A model generated the notes under the pieces. The model saw only the letters and a list, made by a program, of their open reading frames with translations, searched no databases and was not told the DNA's origin. DNA of 64,000 bases from Caulobacter sp. Root343. Lineage in GTDB: Bacteria; Pseudomonadota; Alphaproteobacteria; Caulobacterales; Caulobacteraceae. The translations under genes and the position numbers were made by a program. Below are positions 1 through 8,313 of the stretch, in pieces. Every line of letters begins with the position of its first letter. Within the stretch, counting starts at the first letter, position 1. Location: NCBI RefSeq assembly GCF_001425745.1, contig NZ_LMDF01000002.1:264-64263 (forward strand), read 5' to 3'.

Positions 1-69
1 TCCGGGTTCGCCCGGCCGCTCCGTCGCCTCCCCACCAACTTCAGCGGTAAACCGCGTGAAGCCGATGTC

Positions 70-177
70 ACTTGCCCCCACCTGGCCGCTTCGCGGCCGT
101 CCGCCCCCGGAGGGGGCGGAAGGATGACCTTCTTCCCCCTCTGGGGGAGGAGCGCCGCAGGCGCGGAGGGGGCAAGT
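70..177. repeat. Modular palindromic repeat, divergent arrangement
   Basis: The ends form a perfect 10-base inverted repeat (ACTTGCCCCC at 70-79, GGGGGCAAGT at 168-177). Between them lie four hairpins: 84-98 (GGCCGC arms), 100-120 (TCCGCCCCC arms), 135-147 (CCCCC arms) and 152-164 (GCGCC arms). Read as modules, this is a reversed unit followed by a forward unit of the same C5 hairpin, GC hairpin, G-rich tail block seen at three other places in the window. It lies just past the 3' end of the leftward gene that stops at 200. Nothing coding was recognised in 1-199. Confidence 0.75.
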
Positions 178-199
178 AGCCCGCCTTGAACCCGTGAAT

Positions 200-1291
200 C
201 TAGGCCGCAGTCTTCTTCCGCAGCCGCGCCAGTCGGCGCAGGCGCCGCCAGAACCGGGTCTTCTCCGGTTCCGGATAGGGCTGCAGGTTGCGGAAGAACT
301 CCTCCGCGCACGAGCGCCACGAGAAGCGCTCGGCGAACTTGCGGACCACGACGCGGTCGAGGTCCAGGCAGGCCAGGCAGGCTTCCTTCAGCCCGTCGGT
401 CTGGCCCGGCGCCAGGACGCCGGCGTTGGAGCCGGGGATGATGTCGACCGGGCCGGGGGCCGAGAAGGCCGCCACCGGCACGCCGGCGGCCATGGCCTCC
501 AGGATCACCAGGCCGAAGGTGTCGGTCAGGGACGGAAAGCAGAAGACGTCCGCCGCGCCGAAATGGCGGGCCAGTTCGTCGCCGAACTTGGCGCCCAGGA
601 ACTTCACCTCGGGATATTTCTCGGCCAGCTCCTCGCGCTGCGGGCCGTCGCCGATCACCACCTTGGTGCCCGGCAGGTCGAGGCTGGCGAAGGCCTCGAT
701 GTTCTTCTCGACGGCCACCCGGCCGACATTGAGGAAAATCGGGCGCGGCAGGCCCTCGAACACGTCGGGCTCGCCCGGCGCGCGCGGCTTGAAGATGTCG
801 GTGTCGACGCCGCGCGACCAGGGCGACAGGTTGCGGAAGCCGTGCTTGGCCAGCTCGTCGCGCATGGTCGGCGTGGCCACCATAAGGCGGCCCGACGGCT
901 TGTGGAACCAGCGCATGTAAGTGTAGCCGGCCGCCAGCGGCAGCGGCAGGCGGGCCGAGACATATTCGGGGAACTTGGTGTGGTAGCTGGTCGTGAACGG
1001 CAGCTTCCATTCCAGGCAGATGCGGCGGGCGGCCAGGCCGATCGGGCCCTCGGTGGCGATGTGGATCGCCTCGGGCTCGAATGACTTGAAGCGCTCCTGC
1101 ACCGGCTCGTAGGCGCCGATGGCCAGCTTGATCTCGGGATAGGTCGGCAGCGGGAAGGTCGGAAACTGTTCCGGACTGACGACATCGACCTCGTGGCCCA
1201 GGGCGCGCAGTTCTTCGGTCACCCGGCTCAGGGTGCGGACCACCCCGTTGACTTGAGGTTCCCAGGCGTCGGTCGCAAGCAGAATTCGCAT
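200..1291 (-). CDS. GT4-family glycosyltransferase
   Basis: Retaining GT-B glycosyltransferase of 363 residues. The N-terminus MRILLATDAWEPQVNG is typical of the GT4 group that includes MgtA and PimB-like mannosyl- or glucosyltransferases acting on lipid acceptors. The C-terminal nucleotide-sugar site is visible as SLTDTFGLVILEAMAAG, with the two glutamates of the family E-x7-E motif. The start is the ATG at 1291, which overlaps the stop of the upstream phosphoesterase as ATGA, so the two are probably translationally coupled. Donor and acceptor cannot be read from sequence. The pairing with an LpxH-like enzyme suggests envelope glycolipid synthesis, which is inference. Confidence 0.85.
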   Translation of the reverse strand: MRILLATDAWEPQVNGVVRTLSRVTEELRALGHEVDVVSPEQFPTFPLPTYPEIKLAIGAYEPVQERFKSFEPEAIHIATEGPIGLAARRICLEWKLPFTTSYHTKFPEYVSARLPLPLAAGYTYMRWFHKPSGRLMVATPTMRDELAKHGFRNLSPWSRGVDTDIFKPRAPGEPDVFEGLPRPIFLNVGRVAVEKNIEAFASLDLPGTKVVIGDGPQREELAEKYPEVKFLGAKFGDELARHFGAADVFCFPSLTDTFGLVILEAMAAGVPVAAFSAPGPVDIIPGSNAGVLAPGQTDGLKEACLACLDLDRVVVRKFAERFSWRSCAEEFFRNLQPYPEPEKTRFWRRLRRLARLRKKTAA

Positions 1292-2121
1292 CAGGCGGCG
1301 GCCGGCTCCGGCAAGGGCTCGTCGATCGCGGTCACCAGCGTGCTGGCGCGGTCGATCACCGACCACGAGCGCAGCTTGGCCCACTCCAGGATTTCCAGGC
1401 GACCGTCGGCGTGCTCGGCCAGGGCCGTGCAGCTTTCGACCCAGTCGCCGTCATTGATATATTGAATGCCGTCGATGTCGCGCATCTCGGCCTTGTGGAT
1501 ATGACCACAGATCACGCCGTCCACCCCCCGACGTCGAGCTTCGTCGGCCACAGCGGCCTCGAAGTTCTCGATGAACTGCAACGCGTTCTTCACCTTGACC
1601 TTCAGATAGGCCGAAAGACTCCAATAACCGAACCCAAGGCGCCGCCGCAGGCGATTCACCAGAGTGTTCAGCATGAGGATGGTTCTATAGGACCAATCCC
1701 CGAGGAAGGCGAGCCACTTGGCGTGCTGCACGACGCCGTCGAACTCGTCGCCGTGGACGACCAGGTAGCGCTTGCCGTCGGCGGCCTCGTGGATCACGTC
1801 GCGGGCCACGATCACGCCGCCGAAATGGACGCCGCAGAAGTCGCGGACCCGGTCGTCGTGGTTGCCGGGGACGTAGATCACCTCGGTGCCCTTGCGGGCC
1901 ATGCGCAGGATCTTCTGGACCACGTCATTGTGGGCCTGGGGCCAGTACCAGCCGCTGCGCAGCTTCCAGCCGTCGATGATGTCACCGACCAGATAGAGCT
2001 TGTCGCACTCGATATGGCGGATGAAGTCCAGCAGCAGCTCGGCCTGGCATCCCCGCGTGCCCAGGTGCAGATCGCTGATGAAGACGGAACGGTAGCGGCG
2101 GACGGCGACGTCGGCGCTCAT
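1291..2121 (-). CDS. LpxH-like metallophosphoesterase
   Basis: Calcineurin-like phosphoesterase of 276 residues with the dinuclear-metal signature motifs in order: SDLHLG (Asp17, His19), VGDIID, PGNHDD, HGDEFD and CGHIH. The subgroup resembles UDP-2,3-diacylglucosamine hydrolases (lipid A pathway). Alphaproteobacteria usually use LpxI for that step, so this could be a paralogue acting on another nucleotide-lipid. The ATG at 2121 was chosen because homology begins there; a longer upstream frame has no family residues. It is the first gene of a two-gene leftward operon with the GT4 gene and is transcribed away from the TetR gene. Confidence 0.8.
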   Translation of the reverse strand: MSADVAVRRYRSVFISDLHLGTRGCQAELLLDFIRHIECDKLYLVGDIIDGWKLRSGWYWPQAHNDVVQKILRMARKGTEVIYVPGNHDDRVRDFCGVHFGGVIVARDVIHEAADGKRYLVVHGDEFDGVVQHAKWLAFLGDWSYRTILMLNTLVNRLRRRLGFGYWSLSAYLKVKVKNALQFIENFEAAVADEARRRGVDGVICGHIHKAEMRDIDGIQYINDGDWVESCTALAEHADGRLEILEWAKLRSWSVIDRASTLVTAIDEPLPEPAAA

Positions 2122-2343
2122 GGTCGAACCCCCGTGTGGCGCCGCAAGATCGCTCCGTCCCCTGATCGCAGCGATGGCGGCCAACGGCTGGCGAATAAGC
2201 TGATTGCATGTCGCTTTGATGAAATGACGGTGCGGCGGATTTCCCTTGGGTCAGCCCAGGATTTGCGCAGTTTCGGCGCATCCGTCAAAAACTCGGTGCG
2301 GGAAAGCATCCTTTGAGCGCCGGGACGCGCCCTGGCTGTTGCG

Positions 2344-2361
2344 GTGCAACATGCATCGCAC
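2344..2361. promoter_or_regulatory. Candidate TetR-type operator
   Basis: An imperfect dyad, GTGCAACATGCATCGCAC, with matching outer arms GTGC and GCAC, lies 12 bases before the TetR start in the 252-base divergent region 2122-2373. TetR regulators often repress their own promoter from such sites. Only the dyad is seen; its role is inferred. Nothing else was recognised in this spacer. Confidence 0.3.
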
Positions 2362-2373
2362 TAAGTCACCCCG

Positions 2374-3003
2374 ATGGACGCCGCCCGCCTCGCCAAGGAC
2401 ACCCCCAAGTCGCAGAAGACCCGCGCGCGGATTCTCGACTGCGCGATGCGGCTGATCGCCGAGATCGGCTATCACGCGGCCACCAACCCGGCGATCGCCG
2501 ACGCGGCGGGCCTGACGCGCGGGGCGATGCTTTACCACTTCCCGACTCGCGAGGCCCTGGTCGAGGCCGCCGTGGCCCATATCCAGGCCGAACGCTCGAC
2601 CCTGTTCCGGGCCGCCGCCGACAGCCTGCCGCCGGGCGCCGACGTCACCGAGCACGCGATCGACAGCTACTGGGACCTGCTGCACAGCGTGCCCTTCACC
2701 GCCTTCGCCGAGATGGAGGCCGCCGGCCGCACGGACCCGGCGATCCACGCCCTGCTGGCCCCGGCCCAGGCCGAGTTCGACCGCGCCCAGGCCGGCGACC
2801 ACTTCCTGAAGATCCTGCACGCCGGCGCCGGCCCGCGCTTCCAGGCCAGCCGCGACCTCGCCCGCTTCATGCTGGAAGGCCTGGCCCGGACGACCCTGAC
2901 CTACGACAAGGACGGCCGGAAAGAGCGCCTGCTGATGCTGATCAAGCGCGCCACCCACATGCTGAACCGCAAGGGCGACATCCAGGATCTCTGGCCGGAA
3001 TAG
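2374..3003 (+). CDS. TetR-family transcriptional regulator
   Basis: 209 residues. The N-terminal helix-turn-helix is recognisable: TRARILDCAMRLIAEIGYH, then ADAAGLTRGAMLYHFPTREAL, the usual TetR recognition helix with a YHF core. The C-terminal ligand-binding half is helical and not assignable. It is divergent from the LpxH-like/GT4 operon and convergent with the JmjC-like gene, whose stop lies two bases away on the other strand, so its target could be itself or the divergent operon. The ligand is unknown. Confidence 0.88.
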   Translation: MDAARLAKDTPKSQKTRARILDCAMRLIAEIGYHAATNPAIADAAGLTRGAMLYHFPTREALVEAAVAHIQAERSTLFRAAADSLPPGADVTEHAIDSYWDLLHSVPFTAFAEMEAAGRTDPAIHALLAPAQAEFDRAQAGDHFLKILHAGAGPRFQASRDLARFMLEGLARTTLTYDKDGRKERLLMLIKRATHMLNRKGDIQDLWPE

Positions 3004-3005
3004 GC

Positions 3006-4004
3006 TCAGCCGGCCAGCTTCTGGCCAAGCGCCTTGCGGATGCGCAAGGCTTCCTCGCCGCTGAGTTCGCCGAGCATGCCGTGGGCGCTCTCCGGCAGAT
3101 GGGCGGTCGCGGTCTGTGGATCGCCGAAGACGTAGTGGTCGAAGATCGTGCGCCAGGCGGCCCTGTGGCTTTCGGGCAGGGCGCGCAGGGCCAGCACCGC
3201 GTGCAGGAAGGCGTCGAAGGCCTGGCCCCGCTCGCTGGCCTCGCTGGCCCACCAATAGTTGGTCAGCAGGTTCACCGGCTCCAGCGAACGGACGTGGTGC
3301 CACCAGAGATAGGGGATGTAGAGCGCGTCGCCGGGTTCCAGCTCGACGACCTGCGCGACCTCCAGCGCCCGGGCGAAACGCGGATGGCGCTCGAGGTCGG
3401 GGTCGTCGAACGACACCATGCTGATCGGCGGGCCGCCGGGGGTCTTCTCGAACGGGCCGATATAGAGGTCGGCGACGCTTTCCGGCGGGAACAGGGTGAA
3501 GCGCCGGCGGCCGGCCACAACGCAGGCCAGGTTGTCGTACGGATCCTGGTGGGCGGCGACGATGGCCCGGTTGCCCAGCCACAGCCGAGGCTCGATCGCC
3601 GGATCCAGCAGCGGCGAGGGATTGTCGGCCTTGAAGCCGGGCAGGTGCGCATCGGCGGCGATCGACTGGGCGGCCAGGGTCGCCGGCCGCGCCGTGTCGC
3701 GATTGGCCAGCAGGAAGTCGAAGCTTTTCCGCAGCCGGGCGCGGCCGGTGCTGAAATTGAAGCCGGTCAGGTCGTCGTTGTAGAAGAACCGTCCGCCAGC
3801 TTCCGGATCGCCGATCAGGGTGGCCACCGGCTCCTGCCGGTCGAAGCGGGACAGATAGTCGAACAGGGCCTCGTCGCCGTTCCGGGCGGCCTCGACCACG
3901 GGCCAGTGCGCCACCAGGCCTCGGAACACCACCGGCCGGGCCGCTGGGACGATCACGCGGTGGAAGTGGTCGGCGTCGACCGCGCTCATTTCGACAAGGG
4001 CCAT
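3006..4004 (-). CDS. JmjC/cupin_8-domain oxygenase-like protein
   Basis: 332-residue protein of the cupin-like JmjC group. The metal facial triad is visible: His152 and Asp154 in AHQDPYDN, then a distal His at 236 or 237 in LWWHHVRS. The following YWW is also typical. Family members are Fe(II)/2-oxoglutarate hydroxylases of proteins or small molecules. In Caulobacterales such proteins often sit beside TonB receptors and tryptophan-halogenase-like genes; here it stands alone, 32 kb from the halogenase in this window. It follows the sugar transferase on the same strand after 78 bases. The substrate is unknown. Confidence 0.75.
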   Translation of the reverse strand: MALVEMSAVDADHFHRVIVPAARPVVFRGLVAHWPVVEAARNGDEALFDYLSRFDRQEPVATLIGDPEAGGRFFYNDDLTGFNFSTGRARLRKSFDFLLANRDTARPATLAAQSIAADAHLPGFKADNPSPLLDPAIEPRLWLGNRAIVAAHQDPYDNLACVVAGRRRFTLFPPESVADLYIGPFEKTPGGPPISMVSFDDPDLERHPRFARALEVAQVVELEPGDALYIPYLWWHHVRSLEPVNLLTNYWWASEASERGQAFDAFLHAVLALRALPESHRAAWRTIFDHYVFGDPQTATAHLPESAHGMLGELSGEEALRIRKALGQKLAG

Positions 4005-4082
4005 GGCGTCACTGAACTGCTCGCGGGTCCGACGGCGGACCAGGCCGTGGTTAGCACGGGCGACGCCGGGCTTCAGCAGCGT

Positions 4083-4739
4083 TCAGTAGGCGTTATGGGC
4101 GACCAACAGGTGCGGCACGGTCAGCAGCAGGATCCGGAGATCGCGGGCGAACGACCAGGTCTCGATATAGGCGATGTCGGCTCGGACCCGCTGGACCATG
4201 GCCCCGTGGTCGGCGGTTCCGCCGCGCAGGCCTTGGATCTGGGCCAGGCCGGTCAGGCCGGGACGGGCCTGGAAGCGCAAGGCGTAGCCGGGGATCGCCG
4301 CGCCATAGTGCTCGTCGTGGGCCTGGGCGTGAGGACGCGGCCCGACCAGGGACATGTCGCCCTTCAGCACGTTCAGCAGCTGCGGCAGTTCGTCGATGCT
4401 GGTCTTGCGGATGAAGCGGCCGACCAGGGTGACCCGGTCGTCGTCGCGCAGCGCCTGGACGACCTGTGTCCCGTTCTCCTGGCAACGCATCGAGCGGAAC
4501 TTGTAGATCATGAACGGGCGGCCGTTCAGCCCGCCCCGCGTCTGCCGAAACAGCGCGGGGCCGGGCGTCTCGAGACGGATCAACGCCGCGACCAGCAGCA
4601 GCAAGGGGCCGAAGAAGGCCAGCATGCCCAAGGCGGTCGCGACGTCGAAGAAGCGCTTGGCCGGATCTCGCGCGACCGGGAGCAGGCTATGCTCCGGCCG
4701 AGCGAAATCCGCCCGCGGACTAGAAACGACACCAGTCAT
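4083..4739 (-). CDS. Polyprenyl-phosphate sugar-1-phosphate transferase
   Basis: 218-residue bacterial sugar transferase (WcaJ/ExoY/HfsE type), the short monotopic form without the N-terminal membrane and nucleotide-binding region. Seen: one hydrophobic segment at about 30-52 followed by [12 protein letters not shown], the KFRSM motif, the catalytic-type acidic pair in KTSIDELPQ, and [10 protein letters not shown]. These enzymes load the first sugar phosphate onto undecaprenyl phosphate at the inner membrane for polysaccharide or O-antigen assembly. No other polysaccharide genes are adjacent, so it may serve a dispersed pathway such as holdfast or exopolysaccharide. Upstream, CTAACC and GGTTAG (4787-4811) form a short inverted repeat of unknown meaning. 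Confidence 0.85.
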   Translation of the reverse strand: MTGVVSSPRADFARPEHSLLPVARDPAKRFFDVATALGMLAFFGPLLLLVAALIRLETPGPALFRQTRGGLNGRPFMIYKFRSMRCQENGTQVVQALRDDDRVTLVGRFIRKTSIDELPQLLNVLKGDMSLVGPRPHAQAHDEHYGAAIPGYALRFQARPGLTGLAQIQGLRGGTADHGAMVQRVRADIAYIETWSFARDLRILLLTVPHLLVAHNAY

Positions 4740-4875
4740 TGGTCCCCACCGTCCTCTGTCCGCGTGGAGGATGGCCAGTTGTGACCTAACCTCCGCCGCC
4801 CAACGGTTAGAGCCTTTAAATGTAACGTCGGTATGTGAGGATCGTCACAGCGGAGTTCGAGGCGACGCTTTCGCG

Positions 4876-5343
4876 TCAGGTCGGGCAGATCGGCAGCGCC
4901 GTCGTGAACTTGATCTGCTCCATCGCGAAACTGGACGAGACGTCGGTGAGCGGGGCGGTGGCGATCAGGCGCTTGTAGAAGCGGTCATAGGCGGCGATGT
5001 CGCGGACCACGACCTTCAGCAGGTAATCGACGTCGCCGCTCATCCGGTAGAACTCGACGACCTCGGGCAGGGCCCTGGCCCCGGCGGCGAAGGTGGTCAG
5101 CCAGTCCTCGTCGTGACGGCCGGTCTTGACCGCCACGAACACGGTCAGCCCCAGGTCCAGGGCTTCGCGGTCCAGCAGGGCCACGCGGGCGGTGATGACT
5201 CCGGCGTCCTGTAGGCGCTTGACCCGTTTCCAGCAGGGCGTCTGGGTCAGGCCGACGCGCTCGGCGATGTCGGCGATGGCGACCGTGGCGTCCTCCTGGA
5301 GAATGGCCAAGATGCGCCGATCGACTTGATCGAGATCAATCAT
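4876..5343 (-). CDS. Lrp/AsnC-family transcriptional regulator
   Basis: 155 residues. The N-terminal winged helix starts LDQVDRRILAILQEDA and contains GLTQTPCWKRVKRL, the AsnC-type recognition helix. The C-terminal RAM ligand-binding domain contains the SGDVDYLLKVVV strand. Family members sense amino acids and often control a divergent transport or catabolic gene. Here the divergent neighbour is the DUF6356/YeiH pair, with 123 bases between the starts, which is the natural candidate target. Confidence 0.9.
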   Translation of the reverse strand: MIDLDQVDRRILAILQEDATVAIADIAERVGLTQTPCWKRVKRLQDAGVITARVALLDREALDLGLTVFVAVKTGRHDEDWLTTFAAGARALPEVVEFYRMSGDVDYLLKVVVRDIAAYDRFYKRLIATAPLTDVSSSFAMEQIKFTTALPICPT

Positions 5344-5466
5344 CTCCAGATCCCCGACATTGAAGAATGGAATTCTCTCTACGCCCGGATCAGGCCGCGA
5401 TCCAGTAATGCCTTTCTTCGAATCGTCGCCATCATGGAGAGCCTCGGCACAGCAGCGAGGCTTTTC

Positions 5467-5724
5467 ATGTTCGCGTCATTCACCCGTCACCCGAAGTCCG
5501 TCGGCGAGACCTATGGCGAGCACATGGGCGTGGCGTGGAGCTTTGGCTTCACCCTGATCGGCGCGGGCCTGGCCTGCCTGGTCCATGGCTTGTTGCCCTT
5601 CGCCTTCGAACGCACCGGCAGCCAGACGGTCCGGCGCCTGAACGAGCGTCTTTCCAACCGCTGCGCCCGCGCGGAAGCTCATTTCGGCCCGGCGCCGATT
5701 TCTGGCGAGACCGTCCGCGGATGA
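5467..5724 (+). CDS. DUF6356 small membrane protein
   Basis: 85 residues beginning MFASFTRHPKSVGETYGEHM, a signature I recognise from the DUF6356 family of alphaproteobacteria. It has one hydrophobic stretch, about residues 22-42, likely membrane-spanning. The ATG at 5467 was preferred over upstream in-frame starts because a GCGAGG ribosome site precedes it and family similarity begins there. Its stop overlaps the next start as ATGA, so it is coupled to the YeiH-type exporter gene. Function unknown. Confidence 0.75.
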   Translation: MFASFTRHPKSVGETYGEHMGVAWSFGFTLIGAGLACLVHGLLPFAFERTGSQTVRRLNERLSNRCARAEAHFGPAPISGETVRG

Positions 5725-6749
5725 CCGCCGCGGCGCTCCGGCTCGATGCGCTGAGGACGGGCGCCGGCCGCATGGGTCCGGGCCTGGTCGCCGGCGTGCT
5801 GCTGGCAGTGCTGGCCAAGCTGCTGTCGCAAAGCCTGCACGCCCCCGCGCCGTTGATCGCGGTGGTGCTGGGCATGATGCTGGGCGCGCTGGGGCTGCAG
5901 AGCCAGCTGGGCGCCGGCCTCGACCTCTTCGCCAAGCCCGGCCTGCGCCTGGGCGTGGCCATGATGGGGGCCCAGATCAGCTGGGCCGAGTTCGCCGCCC
6001 TGGGCGGTCCGGCCATCCTGGCCAGCGGCGTCGTCGTGCTGGGCGGCCTGGCCATCGGCGCGGCCGCCGGCGTGGCCCTGGGCCTGCCGTTCGCCGAGGC
6101 CCTGATCGCCGCCGCCGCCTGTTCGATCTGCGGCGCGTCCGCCGCCCTGGCCGCATCGCAAGCCGCGCCCGCCAGCCCGGCCAACCAGCGCACGACCGCC
6201 CTGGTCATCGTCGGGGTCAACCTGCTGTCGACCGTGGCCATGCTGGCCTATCCGCCTCTGGCCCACGCCTTGGGCCTGACCGCCCACCAGTCCGGCGTGT
6301 TCTTCGGCCTGTCGATCCACGACGTCGCTCAGGTGGCCGGCGCGGGAGCCTCGGTGTCGCCCGAGACGGCCAGCACGGCCGCCCTGGCCAAGCTGGCCCG
6401 CATCGTCTGGCTGGGCCCGGCGGTGGTGCTGATCGGCGTCGTCCTGACCCGTGGCGGCGAAAGCGGCGCGGGGCGAGGCTTCCTGTCGGGCCTGAAGGCG
6501 CCGCCGCTGTTCGTGCTGGGCTTCGCCGCCCTAGCCGCCGCGCGCGGCCTGAACCTGATCCCGCCGGCCCTGGTCTCGGTGCTGATGACCTGCTCCAGCT
6601 TCCTGCTGCTGGCCGGCGTCGGCGCCATCTCGGCCAAGCTGGGCCCCAAGGCCCTGCTGGAGGTCAAGCCGCGCCTGGCGGTCATGCTGGGAACGGTCAC
6701 GGCGGCGGTCGCCATCCTGGCCTATGCCCTGACGACAATTTTCTTCTAA
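5721..6749 (+). CDS. YeiH/UPF0324-family putative sulfate exporter
   Basis: 342-residue integral membrane protein with roughly ten hydrophobic segments. It carries two family hallmarks: CSICGASAALAA in the middle and SIHDVAQVAGAG about 60 residues later. UPF0324/YeiH proteins are annotated as putative sulfate or sulfite-related exporters, though direct evidence is thin. The ATG at 5721 is set by the overlap with the stop of the small DUF6356 gene. Likely in an operon with that gene and possibly under the divergent Lrp-type regulator. Confidence 0.85.
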   Translation: MTAAALRLDALRTGAGRMGPGLVAGVLLAVLAKLLSQSLHAPAPLIAVVLGMMLGALGLQSQLGAGLDLFAKPGLRLGVAMMGAQISWAEFAALGGPAILASGVVVLGGLAIGAAAGVALGLPFAEALIAAAACSICGASAALAASQAAPASPANQRTTALVIVGVNLLSTVAMLAYPPLAHALGLTAHQSGVFFGLSIHDVAQVAGAGASVSPETASTAALAKLARIVWLGPAVVLIGVVLTRGGESGAGRGFLSGLKAPPLFVLGFAALAAARGLNLIPPALVSVLMTCSSFLLLAGVGAISAKLGPKALLEVKPRLAVMLGTVTAAVAILAYALTTIFF

Positions 6750-6816
6750 CAAACGAGCTTGGCGGGGGACGAAACCCGCTCCATGTTCCCCTCCAAGAGT
6801 CGGGAGGGACCCAGTT

Positions 6817-8241
6817 TTGAGTATCTGGACGCGCCGCAAGGCCATCGACACCATCACCGCGGGACACGCGGACAGCCATCAGCTGAAGAAGACCCTGAGC
6901 TGGCCGCACCTGGTGGCCTTGGGCGTCGGGGCCATCGTCGGCACCGGCATCTACACCCTGACCGGCGTGGGCGCGGGCCTGGCCGGTCCCGGCGTCATCC
7001 TGTCGTTCCTGATCGCGGGGGCGGTCTGCGCCTGCGCCGCGCTCTGCTACGCCGAGCTGTCGACGATGATCCCGGCGGCGGGCAGCGCCTATACCTACAG
7101 CTACGCCGCCATGGGCGAGCCGGTCGCCTGGTTCGTCGGCTGGAGCCTGATCCTGGAATACACCCTGGTCTGCGCGGCGGTCGCCGTCGGCTGGTCGGCC
7201 CACGCCCACGGCCTGTTCAAGATGGCCGGCTTCCCGGACGCCCTGCTGGCCGGCCCCCACGCGGGCGGGATCGTCAACCTGCCGGCCGTGATCATCTCGA
7301 TGGCGGTCGCGGGCCTGCTGGCCCTGGGTACTCGGGAGAGCGCCACGGTCAACATGGTCCTGGTGTTCGTGAAGATCGTCGCCCTGATCGTGTTCGTGAC
7401 CCTGTGTCTGCCGGCATTCGACGCCAGTCACTTCACCCCGTTCATGCCTAGCGGCTTCCCGGCCACGGTCGGACCGGACGGGGTGAAGGTCGGGGTCATG
7501 GCCGCCGCCAGCCTGATCTTCTTCGCCTTCTACGGCTTCGACGCGGTCTCGACCGCCGCCGAGGAGACCAAGAACCCCAAGCGCGACCTGACCATCGGCA
7601 TCGTCGGCTCGATGGCGGTCTGCACGGCCATCTACATGATCGTCGCCGCCGCCTCGATCGGCGCCTCGCGCACCGAGGTGTTCTCCAAGAGCGAGGCGCC
7701 GCTGGTCTTCATCCTGGAAACGCTGAGCCATCCGAGGATGGCGCAGCTGGTGGCCCTTGCCGCCGTCGTCGCCCTGCCGACCGTGATCCTGGCCTTCATG
7801 TACGGCCAGAGCCGGATCTTCTTCGTCATGGCGCGCGACGGCCTGCTGCCCCGCGCCCTGTCGCGGGTGAACGCCAAGACCGGCACGCCCGTGCTGATGA
7901 CCCTGCTGACCGGCGCCCTGTCGGCGGTGCTGTCGGGTTTCCTGTCGCTGAAGGACATCGCCGAGCTGGCCAATGCCGGCACCCTGGCGGCCTTCATCGC
8001 CGTGGGCCTGTCGGTGATCGTGCTGCGCCGGCGCGAGCCGAGCCGTCCGCGCGTGTTCTCGACGCCGGCCTGGCAGGTCGTCGCCCCGGCCGGCATCCTT
8101 GGCTGCCTCTATCTGTTCTACAGCCTGCCGGCCAAGACCCAGACCTACTTCCTGATCGCCCACCTGATCGGGGCGGTGGTCTATGTCGCCTATGGCATGC
8201 GCAAGAGCGTGCTGGCCCAGGCCGAGAAGGCCTCCAGCTAG
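6817..8241 (+). CDS. APC-superfamily amino-acid permease
   Basis: 474 residues, about twelve membrane segments. The N-terminal consensus GVGAIVGTGIYTLTG (first helix, glycine-rich substrate backbone site) and AGSAYTYSYAAMGE (third helix) place it in the cationic amino-acid transporter branch of the APC family. The start is TTG at 6817, chosen because a GGGAGGGA ribosome site ends eight bases upstream and homology begins at once. Substrate preference cannot be read. Single gene, 67 bases after the exporter gene on the same strand. Confidence 0.9.
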   Translation: MSIWTRRKAIDTITAGHADSHQLKKTLSWPHLVALGVGAIVGTGIYTLTGVGAGLAGPGVILSFLIAGAVCACAALCYAELSTMIPAAGSAYTYSYAAMGEPVAWFVGWSLILEYTLVCAAVAVGWSAHAHGLFKMAGFPDALLAGPHAGGIVNLPAVIISMAVAGLLALGTRESATVNMVLVFVKIVALIVFVTLCLPAFDASHFTPFMPSGFPATVGPDGVKVGVMAAASLIFFAFYGFDAVSTAAEETKNPKRDLTIGIVGSMAVCTAIYMIVAAASIGASRTEVFSKSEAPLVFILETLSHPRMAQLVALAAVVALPTVILAFMYGQSRIFFVMARDGLLPRALSRVNAKTGTPVLMTLLTGALSAVLSGFLSLKDIAELANAGTLAAFIAVGLSVIVLRRREPSRPRVFSTPAWQVVAPAGILGCLYLFYSLPAKTQTYFLIAHLIGAVVYVAYGMRKSVLAQAEKASS

Positions 8242-8313
8242 GGCCTTCCATTCTCGGGGGCCATCGCTACAGTCCGCGTCAAAACAAGTGTTTGACACGC
8301 CGGAAGGAAGCGC

